Shown here piece after piece: positions 23,681 through 32,334 of a stretch of 41,284 nt of DNA (its first letter is position 1; every line of letters starts with the position of its first letter). The notes beneath the pieces were generated by a model, which had not been told where the DNA came from, did no database searches, and saw only the letters and a program-made list of their open reading frames with translations. The stretch is from CAYNNQ01 sp051748085. Lineage in GTDB: Bacteria > Desulfobacterota > Desulfovibrionia > Desulfovibrionales > Desulfonatronovibrionaceae. Where the stretch lies: contig JBNJHA010000016.1 of assembly GCA_051748085.1 (NCBI GenBank), positions 1 through 41,284 of the forward strand. Direction: 5' to 3'. The position numbers and the translations under genes were made by a program.

Positions 23681-26029
23681 ATGCCTGCCTCAGACACTGT
23701 ATTAGACCAGACCCTTTTTGACTCCAAACTGAATGAAGCCCAGCTTTATGCGGATCAAGGCTTGTTCAAGGAAGCCGAAAAAATATACAACCAGCTTTTA
23801 AAAGAACTTGAAAACCTCCCCGAAACCAAGGGCACAAATCTGCAGATAAATCAGGTCAAGGCCCTTCGCGCCCAATTCGCTACCACGGAAAACGAAGAAA
23901 AAAAAGCTTCCTCAGCGCCCAAAAAACCCGATGAGCTTTATACGGAAGCCATGGCTTTCAAGGAACTCGGATTTAACGCCGAAGCCATAAAAATTTACAA
24001 GCAGCTCCTTTTACAAGAATACAGGACCTACGAAGTCGCTTACGCCCTGATTTCCTGTCACAAGGCCAATGGAGAGAGAGGAGAGGCCATAAAGCTCTTG
24101 ACCAGCCTCACCCGGGGCAAACAAGTCTCTGAAACCGGCAAGGATATTTGCAGATATTTTCTGTCCTTTTTATACGATGAAATATGTGAATACAGTAACG
24201 CACTTAATTTACTGGCCAAGATAAGCAACAAACAGGAATTTCCGGATTTCAACTACCGATTGCGCTCACTGAAATCCAAATCAGCCGGCAGGACAAGATT
24301 TGATTATTTGCTTTCCCAGGATATGCTAAACCAGGAAGACCTACAGGAAGCCCTCAGCCTGTCTAAAAAAACAGGAAAATCCATTGAATTTATTCTGATA
24401 CAAAATCTTGGTCTGGTCAGTTTGGACAAGCTGGCCAAATCCCTTTCCATGTTTTACGGTTGTCCGTTCATCGATCTGACCAAACCGATAGAAGTTCAGG
24501 ATGACTTGTACGAAAATCTGCAGCTTGAGTACTTGAAAAATAATTATTGGGCTCCTCTCTCGACTTCAAATGATCAAGTAACCATAATAATAGACAATCC
24601 GCATGATCTGCAGCGCGAGGATATTATTCGCAAAATATATCCGGAATACAAAATAAATTTTTATATTTCCATTCGCGAACACATAGTAGACTTTCTCGTA
24701 AATGAATACCGGAAAAAGGAATCCAGACTGGATATGCCGGATTCGGGAAGCATGTCGGACATCATGGACGACCTTTCCTATGAAGAGGAGTCCGAGGATG
24801 AAGGCGAGGAAGAAACCACAGTTATCGCCTCGGACAACAAAGTTATCAACTTCGCCAATCAGATCATAATCGACGCCTGGCGCAAAGGCGCCTCGGACAT
24901 TCATATCGAGCCTTCAGCCAAAAGCAAGACTACCGACATCCGCTTCCGGGTGGACGGAGTCTGTCAAAAGCATGTTCAGGTTCCGAGCAGCTTTATTAAG
25001 GCGGTTATTTCCAGACTGAAAATTATGGCCAAGCTGGACATAGCGGAAAAACGCAAGCCGCAGGACGGAAAGATCAAATTCAAATCCAAGGGCAAAGCCG
25101 GACTTGAATTGCGCGTGGCCACCTTGCCCACCGCCGGAAAAAACGAAGACGTGGTTATGCGTCTCCTGCACAGCGGCGAGCCGATGTCTTTTATGGACCT
25201 GGGTATTCTGGGATACAACCTGCCCCGCTTTCTGGAAATGGTGACCATGCCCTACGGGCTGGTTCTGGTTGTTGGCCCGACCGGTTCGGGAAAGACAACC
25301 ACTCTGCATTCAGCCTTGCGACATATAAATACGCCGGAAAGAAAAATATGGACGGCTGAAGACCCGATAGAAATCACTCAGGAAGGATTGCGGCAGGTGG
25401 AAGTAAACACAAAAATCGACCTGACTTTCGCTAACGCCCTGCGTTCCTTTCTCCGGGCGGACCCGGATGTCATCATGGTCGGTGAAATGCGCGACCAGGA
25501 AACCGCGCAAACCGGCGTTGAAGCGTCACTGACAGGGCACCTGGTATTCTCTACCCTGCACACAAACAGTGCTCCGGAAACCATTACCCGACTTCTGGAA
25601 ATGGAAATAGATCCGCATAATTTCGCTGACTCCCTGCTTGGAGTGCTCGCCCAGAGGCTGGGACGCAGGCTGTGTTCAAAATGCAAACAGGAATACACGC
25701 CTTCAACTGAAGAAGCTGAGGACATTTACCGGCAATTCGGTGAGGATCCGCAGGGGATTTTAAAAGAATTTGCTCCGGACGAATTAAAACTTTATAAACC
25801 GGTTGGTTGCGAACACTGTGAAAATAGCGGCTACAAGGGACGAATAGGGTTCCATGAACTGCTTGTAAACAACGAGTCCATTAAAGAATTTATAAAAGAA
25901 AACGCCACAAATTCAAAAATAAAACAGGCGGCCTGCGAAAACGGAATGTACACTTTGAAGCAGGACGGTATAGTCAAGGTGCTTAAGGGCAACACCACCC
26001 TGCAGGAAGTACGCCGGGTCTGCATCTAA
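23681..26029 (+). CDS. PilB/GspE-type secretion ATPase with N-terminal TPR and MshEN-like regions
   Basis: 782 residues, about 200 longer than usual PilB. Residues 10-190 are TPR-like (AQLYADQGLFKEAEKIYNQL, AMAFKELGFNAEAIKIYKQL). About 205-330 is an MshEN-like region (FDYLLSQDMLNQEDLQEAL) whose c-di-GMP motif positions are partly lost. The ATPase domain (about 390-782) has Walker A GPTGSGKTTT (about 531-540), the Asp box EDPIEITQEGLRQVEV, Walker B region DPDVIMVGEMRDQETA, STLHTN, and a zinc tetracysteine (CSKC...CEHC). It should be a hexameric motor on a type IV pilus or type II secretion platform, but no PilC, PilT or pilin gene is adjacent. Last gene of the operon, five bases after the CheW-like gene. 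Confidence 0.93.
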   Translation: MPASDTVLDQTLFDSKLNEAQLYADQGLFKEAEKIYNQLLKELENLPETKGTNLQINQVKALRAQFATTENEEKKASSAPKKPDELYTEAMAFKELGFNAEAIKIYKQLLLQEYRTYEVAYALISCHKANGERGEAIKLLTSLTRGKQVSETGKDICRYFLSFLYDEICEYSNALNLLAKISNKQEFPDFNYRLRSLKSKSAGRTRFDYLLSQDMLNQEDLQEALSLSKKTGKSIEFILIQNLGLVSLDKLAKSLSMFYGCPFIDLTKPIEVQDDLYENLQLEYLKNNYWAPLSTSNDQVTIIIDNPHDLQREDIIRKIYPEYKINFYISIREHIVDFLVNEYRKKESRLDMPDSGSMSDIMDDLSYEEESEDEGEEETTVIASDNKVINFANQIIIDAWRKGASDIHIEPSAKSKTTDIRFRVDGVCQKHVQVPSSFIKAVISRLKIMAKLDIAEKRKPQDGKIKFKSKGKAGLELRVATLPTAGKNEDVVMRLLHSGEPMSFMDLGILGYNLPRFLEMVTMPYGLVLVVGPTGSGKTTTLHSALRHINTPERKIWTAEDPIEITQEGLRQVEVNTKIDLTFANALRSFLRADPDVIMVGEMRDQETAQTGVEASLTGHLVFSTLHTNSAPETITRLLEMEIDPHNFADSLLGVLAQRLGRRLCSKCKQEYTPSTEEAEDIYRQFGEDPQGILKEFAPDELKLYKPVGCEHCENSGYKGRIGFHELLVNNESIKEFIKENATNSKIKQAACENGMYTLKQDGIVKVLKGNTTLQEVRRVCI

Positions 26030-26114
26030 CATCGGCCCTGTCATGGCAAGGTTCGTAAAATCCTGGCCGCCTGCAAAACATTGCTGAGCAATTACGATTT
26101 CAGGATAAAAAAGT

Positions 26115-27353
26115 TCATAACCGCCACACCCAGGCAAGTTCTCCCTTATCCAAGCCCTCCCTTTCGGCCGCGATTTTAAGCAAAGCGTCAGCCTTGGTCA
26201 TCGTGCGCAACAAGCCCGATTTCCCGGTAATGGGCCAAGCAACCAGCTGATCATTGTCCGGGACGATCCGGACCCGCACCCAGTCTTCTCGACCCGGAGC
26301 CGAGGCAATATTTCGCCCTGTTACGGCCGGATGACAAACCTGCCTGTTGCTTTTTGAACATTCTTTTTCTCCACCGATATACCGTAAAAAAGATTGCACC
26401 AGAACCAGCATGACTACTTGTACGGATGTCACCTGCCCGGGCAATCCCCATATTGCCTTCCCGGAACATTCGCATAAAATTGTTGGTTTGCCGGGGCTAA
26501 GAGCGACTCCATGCGCCATGATTCTGCTGCCCGGCAAATCGGAAAGAACGGACAAGGTCATGTCCCGACAACCGACCGAACTTCCGCCGGAAATAAGGAC
26601 TGCATCATTTTCCAAAAGGGCCTGTTGAACAACAGCGTTCAATTGGCTGGAATCATCGCGGATAATCCCGTAACCGGAGGCAATCCCGCCGCACTCCTGG
26701 ACGAGAACCGCAAGGGAATGACTGTTCACATCCCGAATCAAGCCGGGAGCGGGCGATTTATTGACGGCAATCAACTCGTTTCCCGTTGAAATTATGCCCA
26801 CCCGCGGCCTTTTAAAAACACGTGGAGTATCCACACCAAAGGCCGCCAACAATCCAGCTTCACGAAATCCTATCCGGGATCCCGGCTCAAGAACGATTTC
26901 ATCTCGAAAGGCATCCTCACCCCTGAGCATGACATTCTCTCCCGGGGCGACCGCTCTGCGTATCTCAATCCCATCCCCGCCCATTTCTTTGGTCTGCTCA
27001 AACATTACCACCGCATCAGCGGAATCCGGCAGAAAGCCGCCGGTTACAATACGGGCGCATTGGCCAGGTAAGATATCAAAATCCGGAGGACTTTCAATTT
27101 CTACCTCTCCTGCGATATCTACATAAGCCGGGGCAAACTCACCCGCGCCGAAGCTGTCCTCGGCGCGCAGGGCAAAGCCGTCCATGCAGGAACGGCTTTG
27201 CAAAGGCAAATCGACGTCAGCCTGCAGCCTCTCGGCCAGCACACGAGTTCTCGCCTGTGCAAGTGAACATTCTTCCTCTCCCATTCGGGGAAAGGAGACA
27301 AATTTCTCCCGTAAGGCATCTACACTTATAAGCTCAAAAAAATCTTTATACAT
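26115..27353 (-). CDS. moeA: Molybdopterin molybdenumtransferase
   Basis: Inserts molybdate (or tungstate) into adenylated molybdopterin. About 412 residues, full length. Seen: LPLQSRSCMDGFALRAED (the MoeA N-terminal substrate-binding pattern), GQCARIVTGGFLPDSADAVV, RVGIISTGNELI (MoCF-type strand), the MoCF-type loop ISGGSSVG, and LSPGKPTI with GLPGQVTS. ATG 27353 is chosen. A further 18 codons to a TTG at 27407 are open but unlike the family and lack a ribosome site. Convergent with the PilB-like gene (85-base gap). Fits formate dehydrogenase and other Mo/W enzymes of sulfate reducers. Confidence 0.95.
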   Translation of the reverse strand: MYKDFFELISVDALREKFVSFPRMGEEECSLAQARTRVLAERLQADVDLPLQSRSCMDGFALRAEDSFGAGEFAPAYVDIAGEVEIESPPDFDILPGQCARIVTGGFLPDSADAVVMFEQTKEMGGDGIEIRRAVAPGENVMLRGEDAFRDEIVLEPGSRIGFREAGLLAAFGVDTPRVFKRPRVGIISTGNELIAVNKSPAPGLIRDVNSHSLAVLVQECGGIASGYGIIRDDSSQLNAVVQQALLENDAVLISGGSSVGCRDMTLSVLSDLPGSRIMAHGVALSPGKPTILCECSGKAIWGLPGQVTSVQVVMLVLVQSFLRYIGGEKECSKSNRQVCHPAVTGRNIASAPGREDWVRVRIVPDNDQLVAWPITGKSGLLRTMTKADALLKIAAEREGLDKGELAWVWRL

Positions 27354-27454
27354 AAACAGGCACAACCCGAAAAAACAAGCATTTTTAAATTCAAAAAAAC
27401 TAAGCAATAATTGAGCACACTTGTACGAATCCAGACAAACTGCCGGTACTAAAT

Positions 27455-27539
27455 GGTTCTTATCCGGAAATTCAAAATTTCCGGGTTTAGAAGTATCGGG
27501 TTTTAGGTTGAAAAATGGACCTTTTCCGAATGGAAACTA
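27455..27539. repeat. Palindromic CCGGA repeat unit providing the stop codon of the HD gene
   Basis: Read on the minus strand: TAGTTTCCATTCGGAAAA, a spacer, CCCGATACTTCTAA, the palindrome CCGGAAATTTT-GAATTTCCGG (27463-27484) and ATAAGAACC. The same order of words occurs at 5995-6058 on the plus strand. TAG at 27537-27539, the stop of the HD gene, is part of the unit edge, which suggests insertion at or creation of the gene end. Confidence 0.65.
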
Positions 27540-28322
27540 AATAACTCGTTCCAGCCCGCATTGTTCATGCACATATTGAAGCAATATTTTTTTTAAAACA
27601 TCCAAATCACGGCTCTCGGGCAACATATCCAGCAATATATGGACATAATTATTCTGATCCAACAAAGCAAAGGAATAGGCAAAATTTAATCCATATACCC
27701 ATGACAACATTAACAATTTAAAATCATTGACATACACCATGTCCTGATAATTAACCAAAGACCTTGAAAGGACCTGTTCCAAGACCCGGGATGAAAAATA
27801 ATCAGGTCGGTCCTGAAGCCCGAGTGTTATCGTTGGATCTTTTTTTTCGGAAGCCATATATTCGATCACAACCGGAAGGATATCCAATTTGTCCGCGTCC
27901 CGGACCGCCCGCACGCATTTCGAATATTTCTGCCGCAAGGCGGTCGGCAGAGTTTTTTTATTATGCAGCAGCACCGCAATCAAAACCAGACGTCTATCCT
28001 CCGGCTCCAGAAAATCAAAAACACGATTTTCCTTCAGCATCCGAAATCCAAGCCGGGCGTGATCGAGCGAGATACTATCATTAAAAGTATGAAATCTTTT
28101 ATACTGCTCAAAACGGCCGATATCATGAAAAAGAGCGGCCAAACGGGTTAGATAGGCCAGGGCAGGTGAAAAATCATGTGCCTTGCAGAGCGCATCGGCG
28201 TTGTCCAGAACCCGAAAAGAATGATCCTCTTTTAACTTTATATTTCTCTGGTCTTCTTCATTTGGCGTATAAAACTGTCGGGTATAAGCAAGAAACCAAT
28301 GTTTGCACTCCGTTAAATCCAT
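27537..28322 (-). CDS. HD-domain phosphohydrolase
   Basis: 261 residues. Metal-binding HD signatures: EDHSFRV (H33), LAALFHDIGRFEQY (HD at about 66-67), a later His in LLHNKK, and RDADKLDILP (distal Asp). The family hydrolyses phosphoester bonds (nucleotides or cyclic dinucleotides), but the substrate is not evident. It does not have the HD-GYP pattern. The start ATG 28322 has GGAG nine bases upstream. It lies five bases after the SHOCT gene stop, same strand. The 3' end coincides with a palindromic repeat. Confidence 0.88.
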   Translation of the reverse strand: MDLTECKHWFLAYTRQFYTPNEEDQRNIKLKEDHSFRVLDNADALCKAHDFSPALAYLTRLAALFHDIGRFEQYKRFHTFNDSISLDHARLGFRMLKENRVFDFLEPEDRRLVLIAVLLHNKKTLPTALRQKYSKCVRAVRDADKLDILPVVIEYMASEKKDPTITLGLQDRPDYFSSRVLEQVLSRSLVNYQDMVYVNDFKLLMLSWVYGLNFAYSFALLDQNNYVHILLDMLPESRDLDVLKKILLQYVHEQCGLERVI

Positions 28323-28327
28323 AAAAA

Positions 28328-28651
28328 TTAACTCCGCAACATTCGTTTTTTGCGCATGAATTCCTCTTCTGATATTTCCCCTTTGGCCAGTCGTTTGTTA
28401 AGAATATCCACCGCTTCCTGGACTTTTCTCTTCTCTTCCTCGGCCTCGCGCTCAAGTTCCTTGTCCCTGAACGGTCCTTTGGGTCCGAACAAAAGTCGCA
28501 GAACGAGCATTATCAACCCAAGTACCAATCCGATAAACACAAATTTGGTTATGCTCATAAGCCATCCGGCGGTGAAACCGGGGCCGAAAGGCCATGACGA
28601 CCAGTCTCCCCCCTGGCCGGCAAGCAGGACTACTCCATTCAAATCAAGCAC
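28328..28651 (-). CDS. Small membrane protein with C-terminal SHOCT domain
   Basis: 107 residues. One membrane helix (about 36-57) follows a Gly/Trp-rich N-terminus. Then comes a charged coiled segment (ELEREAEEEKRKVQEAVDIL) and a SHOCT motif (ILNKRLAKGEISEEEFMRKKRML). SHOCT domains are short oligomerisation or membrane-association motifs of unknown specific role. GTG start at 28651 with GGAGG four bases before it. In a three-gene unit with the 66-residue protein and the HD hydrolase. Confidence 0.88.
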   Translation of the reverse strand: MLDLNGVVLLAGQGGDWSSWPFGPGFTAGWLMSITKFVFIGLVLGLIMLVLRLLFGPKGPFRDKELEREAEEEKRKVQEAVDILNKRLAKGEISEEEFMRKKRMLRS

Positions 28652-28664
28652 GCGCCCTCCTCAA

Positions 28665-28865
28665 TCAACCCTGATAATATGAATAAAATTCCGGATGGAC
28701 ATATATTTCCACTTTATCCGTCCCGTCTTCAACCACGATAACTTTTTCCGGCATAAGCCCCAGATCCAAAGCTATATCCTCGATCCGTCCTTTTTCCTTG
28801 TCAACTTCAGGCCCCATTTTTTCAAACCGGGCAACGTTCACCCAACCTTCTTCCTTTACAGACAT
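28665..28865 (-). CDS. Small conserved-looking protein of unknown function
   Basis: 66 residues, acidic, mixed strand/helix: KEEGWVNVARFEKMGPEV, IEDIALDLGLMPEKVIVVED, DKVEIYVHPEFYSYYQG. No membrane segment or signal peptide. The start is well supported by AGGAG at seven bases. It is the first gene of the unit with SHOCT and HD genes. I do not recognise a family. Confidence 0.7.
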   Translation of the reverse strand: MSVKEEGWVNVARFEKMGPEVDKEKGRIEDIALDLGLMPEKVIVVEDGTDKVEIYVHPEFYSYYQG

Positions 28866-28928
28866 ATTACTACTCCTGTTTAACCTGATAATAAAAAATC
28901 ACATCCAACACTGTCAGTTTTGCATTTC

Positions 28929-29200
28929 GTAACTATTCAGCACACGAAAAAAAGTTCACCGGATTTTTTGCATAAACTTGCGACAGGCCGACCGGTTTTC
29001 TTATGCCCCCTAAAAGGTGGAAACCGGACCGCGGGAATGTGTATATAAATAAAATTTCCAAACAAAATATCTATTGCCCGCACGACTTTTTGCCCTCCTC
29101 CAGGCCGGCAGGTCCGGAGGGGGCAGACATCACCCTTCAGCGGGCATTAGAATACCGCAGGCCTAAAGCATGAGGGGCAAAAAGTTTGCTGAACAAATAC
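28929..29200. repeat. MITE-like intergenic element, copy 3 (best-preserved ends)
   Basis: A 272-bp element ending in GTAACTATTCAGCA (28929-28942) and TGCTGAACAAATAC (29187-29200), inverted copies with three mismatches. The interior carries TTGCGACAGGCCGACCGGTTTTC, paired with GGAAACCGGACCGCGG, then TATATAAA, GGTCCGGAGGGGGCAGACAT and ACCGCAGGCC-AAAGC, in the same order as at 16184-16446. There is no ORF, which fits a non-autonomous element or a structured RNA gene. It fills most of the 449-base gap between the small gene and trkH. Confidence 0.75.
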
Positions 29201-29239
29201 TTCATTTTTTCCCATTTAAGAAGAACCGAATTTCGATAA

Positions 29240-29300
29240 AAATTTGCTGACCCTTTTTTGCATGCGCTGAATAGCTACAAAATTTGGCAAACAAATACTT
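29240..29300. repeat. Fragmentary MITE-end sequences beside trkH
   Basis: TTTGCTGACC, then GCTGAATAGCTAC (reverse complement of the element's left end) and TTGGCAAACAAATAC (like a right end) lie within 60 bases of the trkH stop. They look like end-to-end remnants of the same family in inverted order. Confidence 0.45.
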
Positions 29301-29314
29301 TTGAGTGAAAATAT

Positions 29315-30760
29315 CTATTTTTTCCAGAACTCGGGGATTAAAAGGGCCATTACTGTATAAATCTCCAACCGGCCCATGACCATGCACAGAACAAGCACCC
29401 ATTTGGCCTCGTCCGGGACAAAGCCGTAATTATCAGTAGGCCCCACATCCGCAATCCCCGGCCCAATATTGCTTACACAGGCCAGTACCGCGGCAAAGGC
29501 GGTAATAGTGTCCAGCCCCATGGCCGAGGTTATAAACCAGGCCAGGACAAAAAGAAGCAAATAGAGAATAAAATATCCCCAGACCCCATGCAGGACATCT
29601 TCCTTTATAATCCTCTTGCCCATTTTTATCGGCCTTACCGCGCGGGGATGAATGACTCTGAACATCTCTCGATATCCGGATTTTAAAAGAATCATAATCC
29701 GCATGCTTTTTATCCCCCCGCCTGTCGATCCGGCACATCCACCTATAAACATGCACGCCAGCAAAATAGCCTGAATAACCGCGGGCCACAATTCATAGTC
29801 GGCGGTAGCATATCCGGTCGTGGTGATTATGGATACTATCTGAAATGCACTATATCGCAACGCAGTCCAAAAATCGGAATAATTTATTCCCATTACAAAA
29901 AAGGTGCATACGGTTATAAAAACAAAAACCACAACGAAAAAAAATCTGAATTCTGGATCACGCCAAAAACTTTGCGGGCGACCGCGCAAAAGTTGAAAAT
30001 GCAGGAAAAAATTTGTTCCCGCCAAAAACATAAACACAGTTATCACCGTATCTATATAGGCGCTGTCAAAGTAGGCAATGGATGTGTTTTTAGTCGAAAA
30101 CCCACCTGTGGCCATGGTTCCGAATGTATGGCATATGGAATCAAAAACATCCATGCCGCCGGCAAAAAGCAAAACAGCTTCCGCCACGGATAAAAGCAAA
30201 TACACTTTCCACAGGGTTTTGGCCGTGTCTTTGATCCGGGGACGCAATTTATCCGGCACAGGTCCCGGCACTTCGGCCTTGTACAGCTGCATCCCCCCGA
30301 CACCGAGAAAGGGCAATATAGCCAGAGACAAAAGGATAATTCCCATTCCGCCAAGCCAATGGGTAAGACTGCGCCACATGAGAAGTCCGCGGGGCAAGGA
30401 TTCTATATCGGTTAAAACGGAAGCGCCTGTGGTTGTAAATCCGGAAAAGGATTCAAAAACGGCATTTGTCGGGTTCATAAAATCACCCAGCCAGTAAGGA
30501 AGCGCGCCGCAAAATCCGGCAGCAAGCCATCCCAGGGTGACAATCAGCATCCCCATTTTATGCGTAACACTAGCGACCTTGGCCCGTCGACAAAAAAAAT
30601 GCAGGCCGAACCCCAATAAGCAGGCCGCAAACATACTCTCCAGCAGAGGCAAAACCGAAGTATCCTGATAAAAAAGGGCAAAAGAGAGGGGCAGGGACAT
30701 GCTCAAGCCGACAACCAGGATAACCATGCCGACGGCATTCAGGACAAATATCCAGTGCAT
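29315..30760 (-). CDS. trkH: TrkH-family potassium uptake channel subunit
   Basis: Membrane pore of the Trk K+ uptake system. 481 residues with about ten membrane segments. The four pore-loop repeats of the SKT fold are visible: SFSGFTTTGASVL, FGTMATGGFSTKN, SIITTTGYATADY and VLACVSNIGPGIADVGP. The start ATG follows the trkA stop by four bases, so the regulatory subunit is co-translated. The 3' end is next to fragments of the MITE-like repeat. Confidence 0.96.
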   Translation of the reverse strand: MHWIFVLNAVGMVILVVGLSMSLPLSFALFYQDTSVLPLLESMFAACLLGFGLHFFCRRAKVASVTHKMGMLIVTLGWLAAGFCGALPYWLGDFMNPTNAVFESFSGFTTTGASVLTDIESLPRGLLMWRSLTHWLGGMGIILLSLAILPFLGVGGMQLYKAEVPGPVPDKLRPRIKDTAKTLWKVYLLLSVAEAVLLFAGGMDVFDSICHTFGTMATGGFSTKNTSIAYFDSAYIDTVITVFMFLAGTNFFLHFQLLRGRPQSFWRDPEFRFFFVVVFVFITVCTFFVMGINYSDFWTALRYSAFQIVSIITTTGYATADYELWPAVIQAILLACMFIGGCAGSTGGGIKSMRIMILLKSGYREMFRVIHPRAVRPIKMGKRIIKEDVLHGVWGYFILYLLLFVLAWFITSAMGLDTITAFAAVLACVSNIGPGIADVGPTDNYGFVPDEAKWVLVLCMVMGRLEIYTVMALLIPEFWKK

Positions 30761-30764
30761 CAGA

Positions 30765-32123
30765 TCAGTAATAATCGAGTTTAATGGTTAATTTTTTCTC
30801 GACAGCCGGAATGCTTTTGCGGGTACAGATAATAATTATTCTGTCTCCAGCCTCCAGCCGGTCTTCTCCGCTGGGAACAATCACCTTATCCTGGCGCATT
30901 ATGGCCAGTACAAGAGCCTGTCTGGGAAACGGCAAATCGACAATTTTTTTTCCTGCGATCTCCATTCCTTTTTCTATGACTGCTTCCATGGCCTCGGCGT
31001 CCTTTTCAATAGCCACCGAGGACACAATCGATCCTCGCCGGACCTGATTCAAAATGGTATTCACCGCTGATATTCTGGGATTGACTATATGTTTAAGGCC
31101 GATTGTCCTCACCAAGGGCATATATTCCATCTTATTGATACGGGTTATGGTCATCTTTGCGCCCATTTTGGACGCAAGCAGTGAACTGAGAATATTGCTT
31201 TCCTCATCCCCGGTCAAAGTCACTACCAAATCCATGCCGCCCACATTTTCTTCTTCCAGGACTTCCCGGTCTGTTCCGTCACCGGTAAGGATGGTTGTTC
31301 GGTCTAATTCCTCGGCAATAAGCCCGCAGGCATGTGAACTATTTTCCAGAAGTTTTACATTCACTCCTTTTTTTTCCAAGGCCTTGGCCAATCTTACTCC
31401 AATTTTTCCGCCACCGACAATCAGTACGTCTTTTTTGACTTTCTTTCCGCCGCCGGTCAGCTTGGTGACTTTGTCCAGGTCCTTGTCTTCACAAACCAGG
31501 TACACCAAATCTCCAGGCACAACCCGGTCTTCTCCGGAAGGAATTATCAAATTATCCTCGCGAATGATCGCTGCCAGCAGGACATTTTCCATACCCGGCC
31601 TAGCGCGCAAATCATATAGTTGCAGTCCATCCAGGGCAGTGCCTTTGTCCACCCACATTCCGACCAGTTTTACCCGGCCCTTTCCAAATTCATTGACTTC
31701 CACGGCCCCGGGCATGCCCATCATGCGAACGATTGTCCGCACGACCTCGACCTCGGGGTTTATAACCATGCTCACACTCAAATCAGCCGCCCACTTTTCC
31801 CGATATTCAAGATATTCATCGTTTCTTATTCGGGCGACTTTGGTTATCCCCGGCGCGAGGATATTGGCAAAGGTACAGGCAACAAGATTGATTTCATCGC
31901 TGTCAGTGACCGCGAGTAAAATATCGGCATCCTTTATCCCCGCTTCCTCCAGGACCTTGGGGCTGGACCCCGAACCTTCAAGGGTCTGGACATCTATATG
32001 ATTGGCTATCTGTTCCAGGACTTTTGGATTTTTATCAATAACCAGCACTTCCTTGTCCTCGGAAGACAGTCTTTGAGCGATATAAAATCCGACCTGGCCG
32101 GCGCCGACGACCACAATTTTCAT
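30765..32123 (-). CDS. trkA: Trk potassium transporter regulatory NAD-binding subunit
   Basis: 452 residues, made of two RCK units. Each has a TrkA_N Rossmann fold (VVGAGQVGFYIA at about 5-16; VGGGKIGVRLAKAL at about 236-249) and a TrkA_C ligand-binding part (each ending in VPSGEDR...GD motifs). It binds NAD(H)/nucleotides and gates the TrkH pore encoded next. Start supported by AGGA at eight bases. The long frame on the opposite strand is a shadow of this gene. Confidence 0.97.
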   Translation of the reverse strand: MKIVVVGAGQVGFYIAQRLSSEDKEVLVIDKNPKVLEQIANHIDVQTLEGSGSSPKVLEEAGIKDADILLAVTDSDEINLVACTFANILAPGITKVARIRNDEYLEYREKWAADLSVSMVINPEVEVVRTIVRMMGMPGAVEVNEFGKGRVKLVGMWVDKGTALDGLQLYDLRARPGMENVLLAAIIREDNLIIPSGEDRVVPGDLVYLVCEDKDLDKVTKLTGGGKKVKKDVLIVGGGKIGVRLAKALEKKGVNVKLLENSSHACGLIAEELDRTTILTGDGTDREVLEEENVGGMDLVVTLTGDEESNILSSLLASKMGAKMTITRINKMEYMPLVRTIGLKHIVNPRISAVNTILNQVRRGSIVSSVAIEKDAEAMEAVIEKGMEIAGKKIVDLPFPRQALVLAIMRQDKVIVPSGEDRLEAGDRIIIICTRKSIPAVEKKLTIKLDYY

Positions 32124-32185
32124 AATTTTGGTCCTGCAAAAAATTTAAAATTTATATGTTTCAAATGATTAACTGCACAAAAAAC

Positions 32186-32225
32186 ATACCTATTCACTAC
32201 ATTAAAAAATTTAGTGAACAGATAC
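32186..32225. repeat. Collapsed MITE ends (40-bp hairpin)
   Basis: ATACCTATTCACTA and TAGTGAACAGATAC, inverted copies that match the ends of the long elements, are separated by only 12 A/T bases. This looks like an element with its interior deleted, or a minimal transposable palindrome. It lies between trkA and the nuclease gene. Confidence 0.6.
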
Positions 32226-32334
32226 ATAAATTTAAACATTCTATATTCATATATGATCGCAGACTCAGAATTGAAGACTTTTCGTTTAGCAAAAGAATTG
32301 CTGCCTGACGTAAAAAGATTATTTCCGGAAAAAA

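Noticed and set aside
28929..29200. c-di-GMP (GEMM) or other known riboswitch
   Set aside because: Some words (GCGACA-GCC) look superficially similar, but the ordered conserved core and a downstream regulated gene in the right orientation are missing. The inverted ends fit a mobile element better.
31054..32001. 315-codon plus-strand frame
   Set aside because: Opposite trkA. The product is Ser/Thr/Pro-rich, typical of the antisense of a housekeeping gene.
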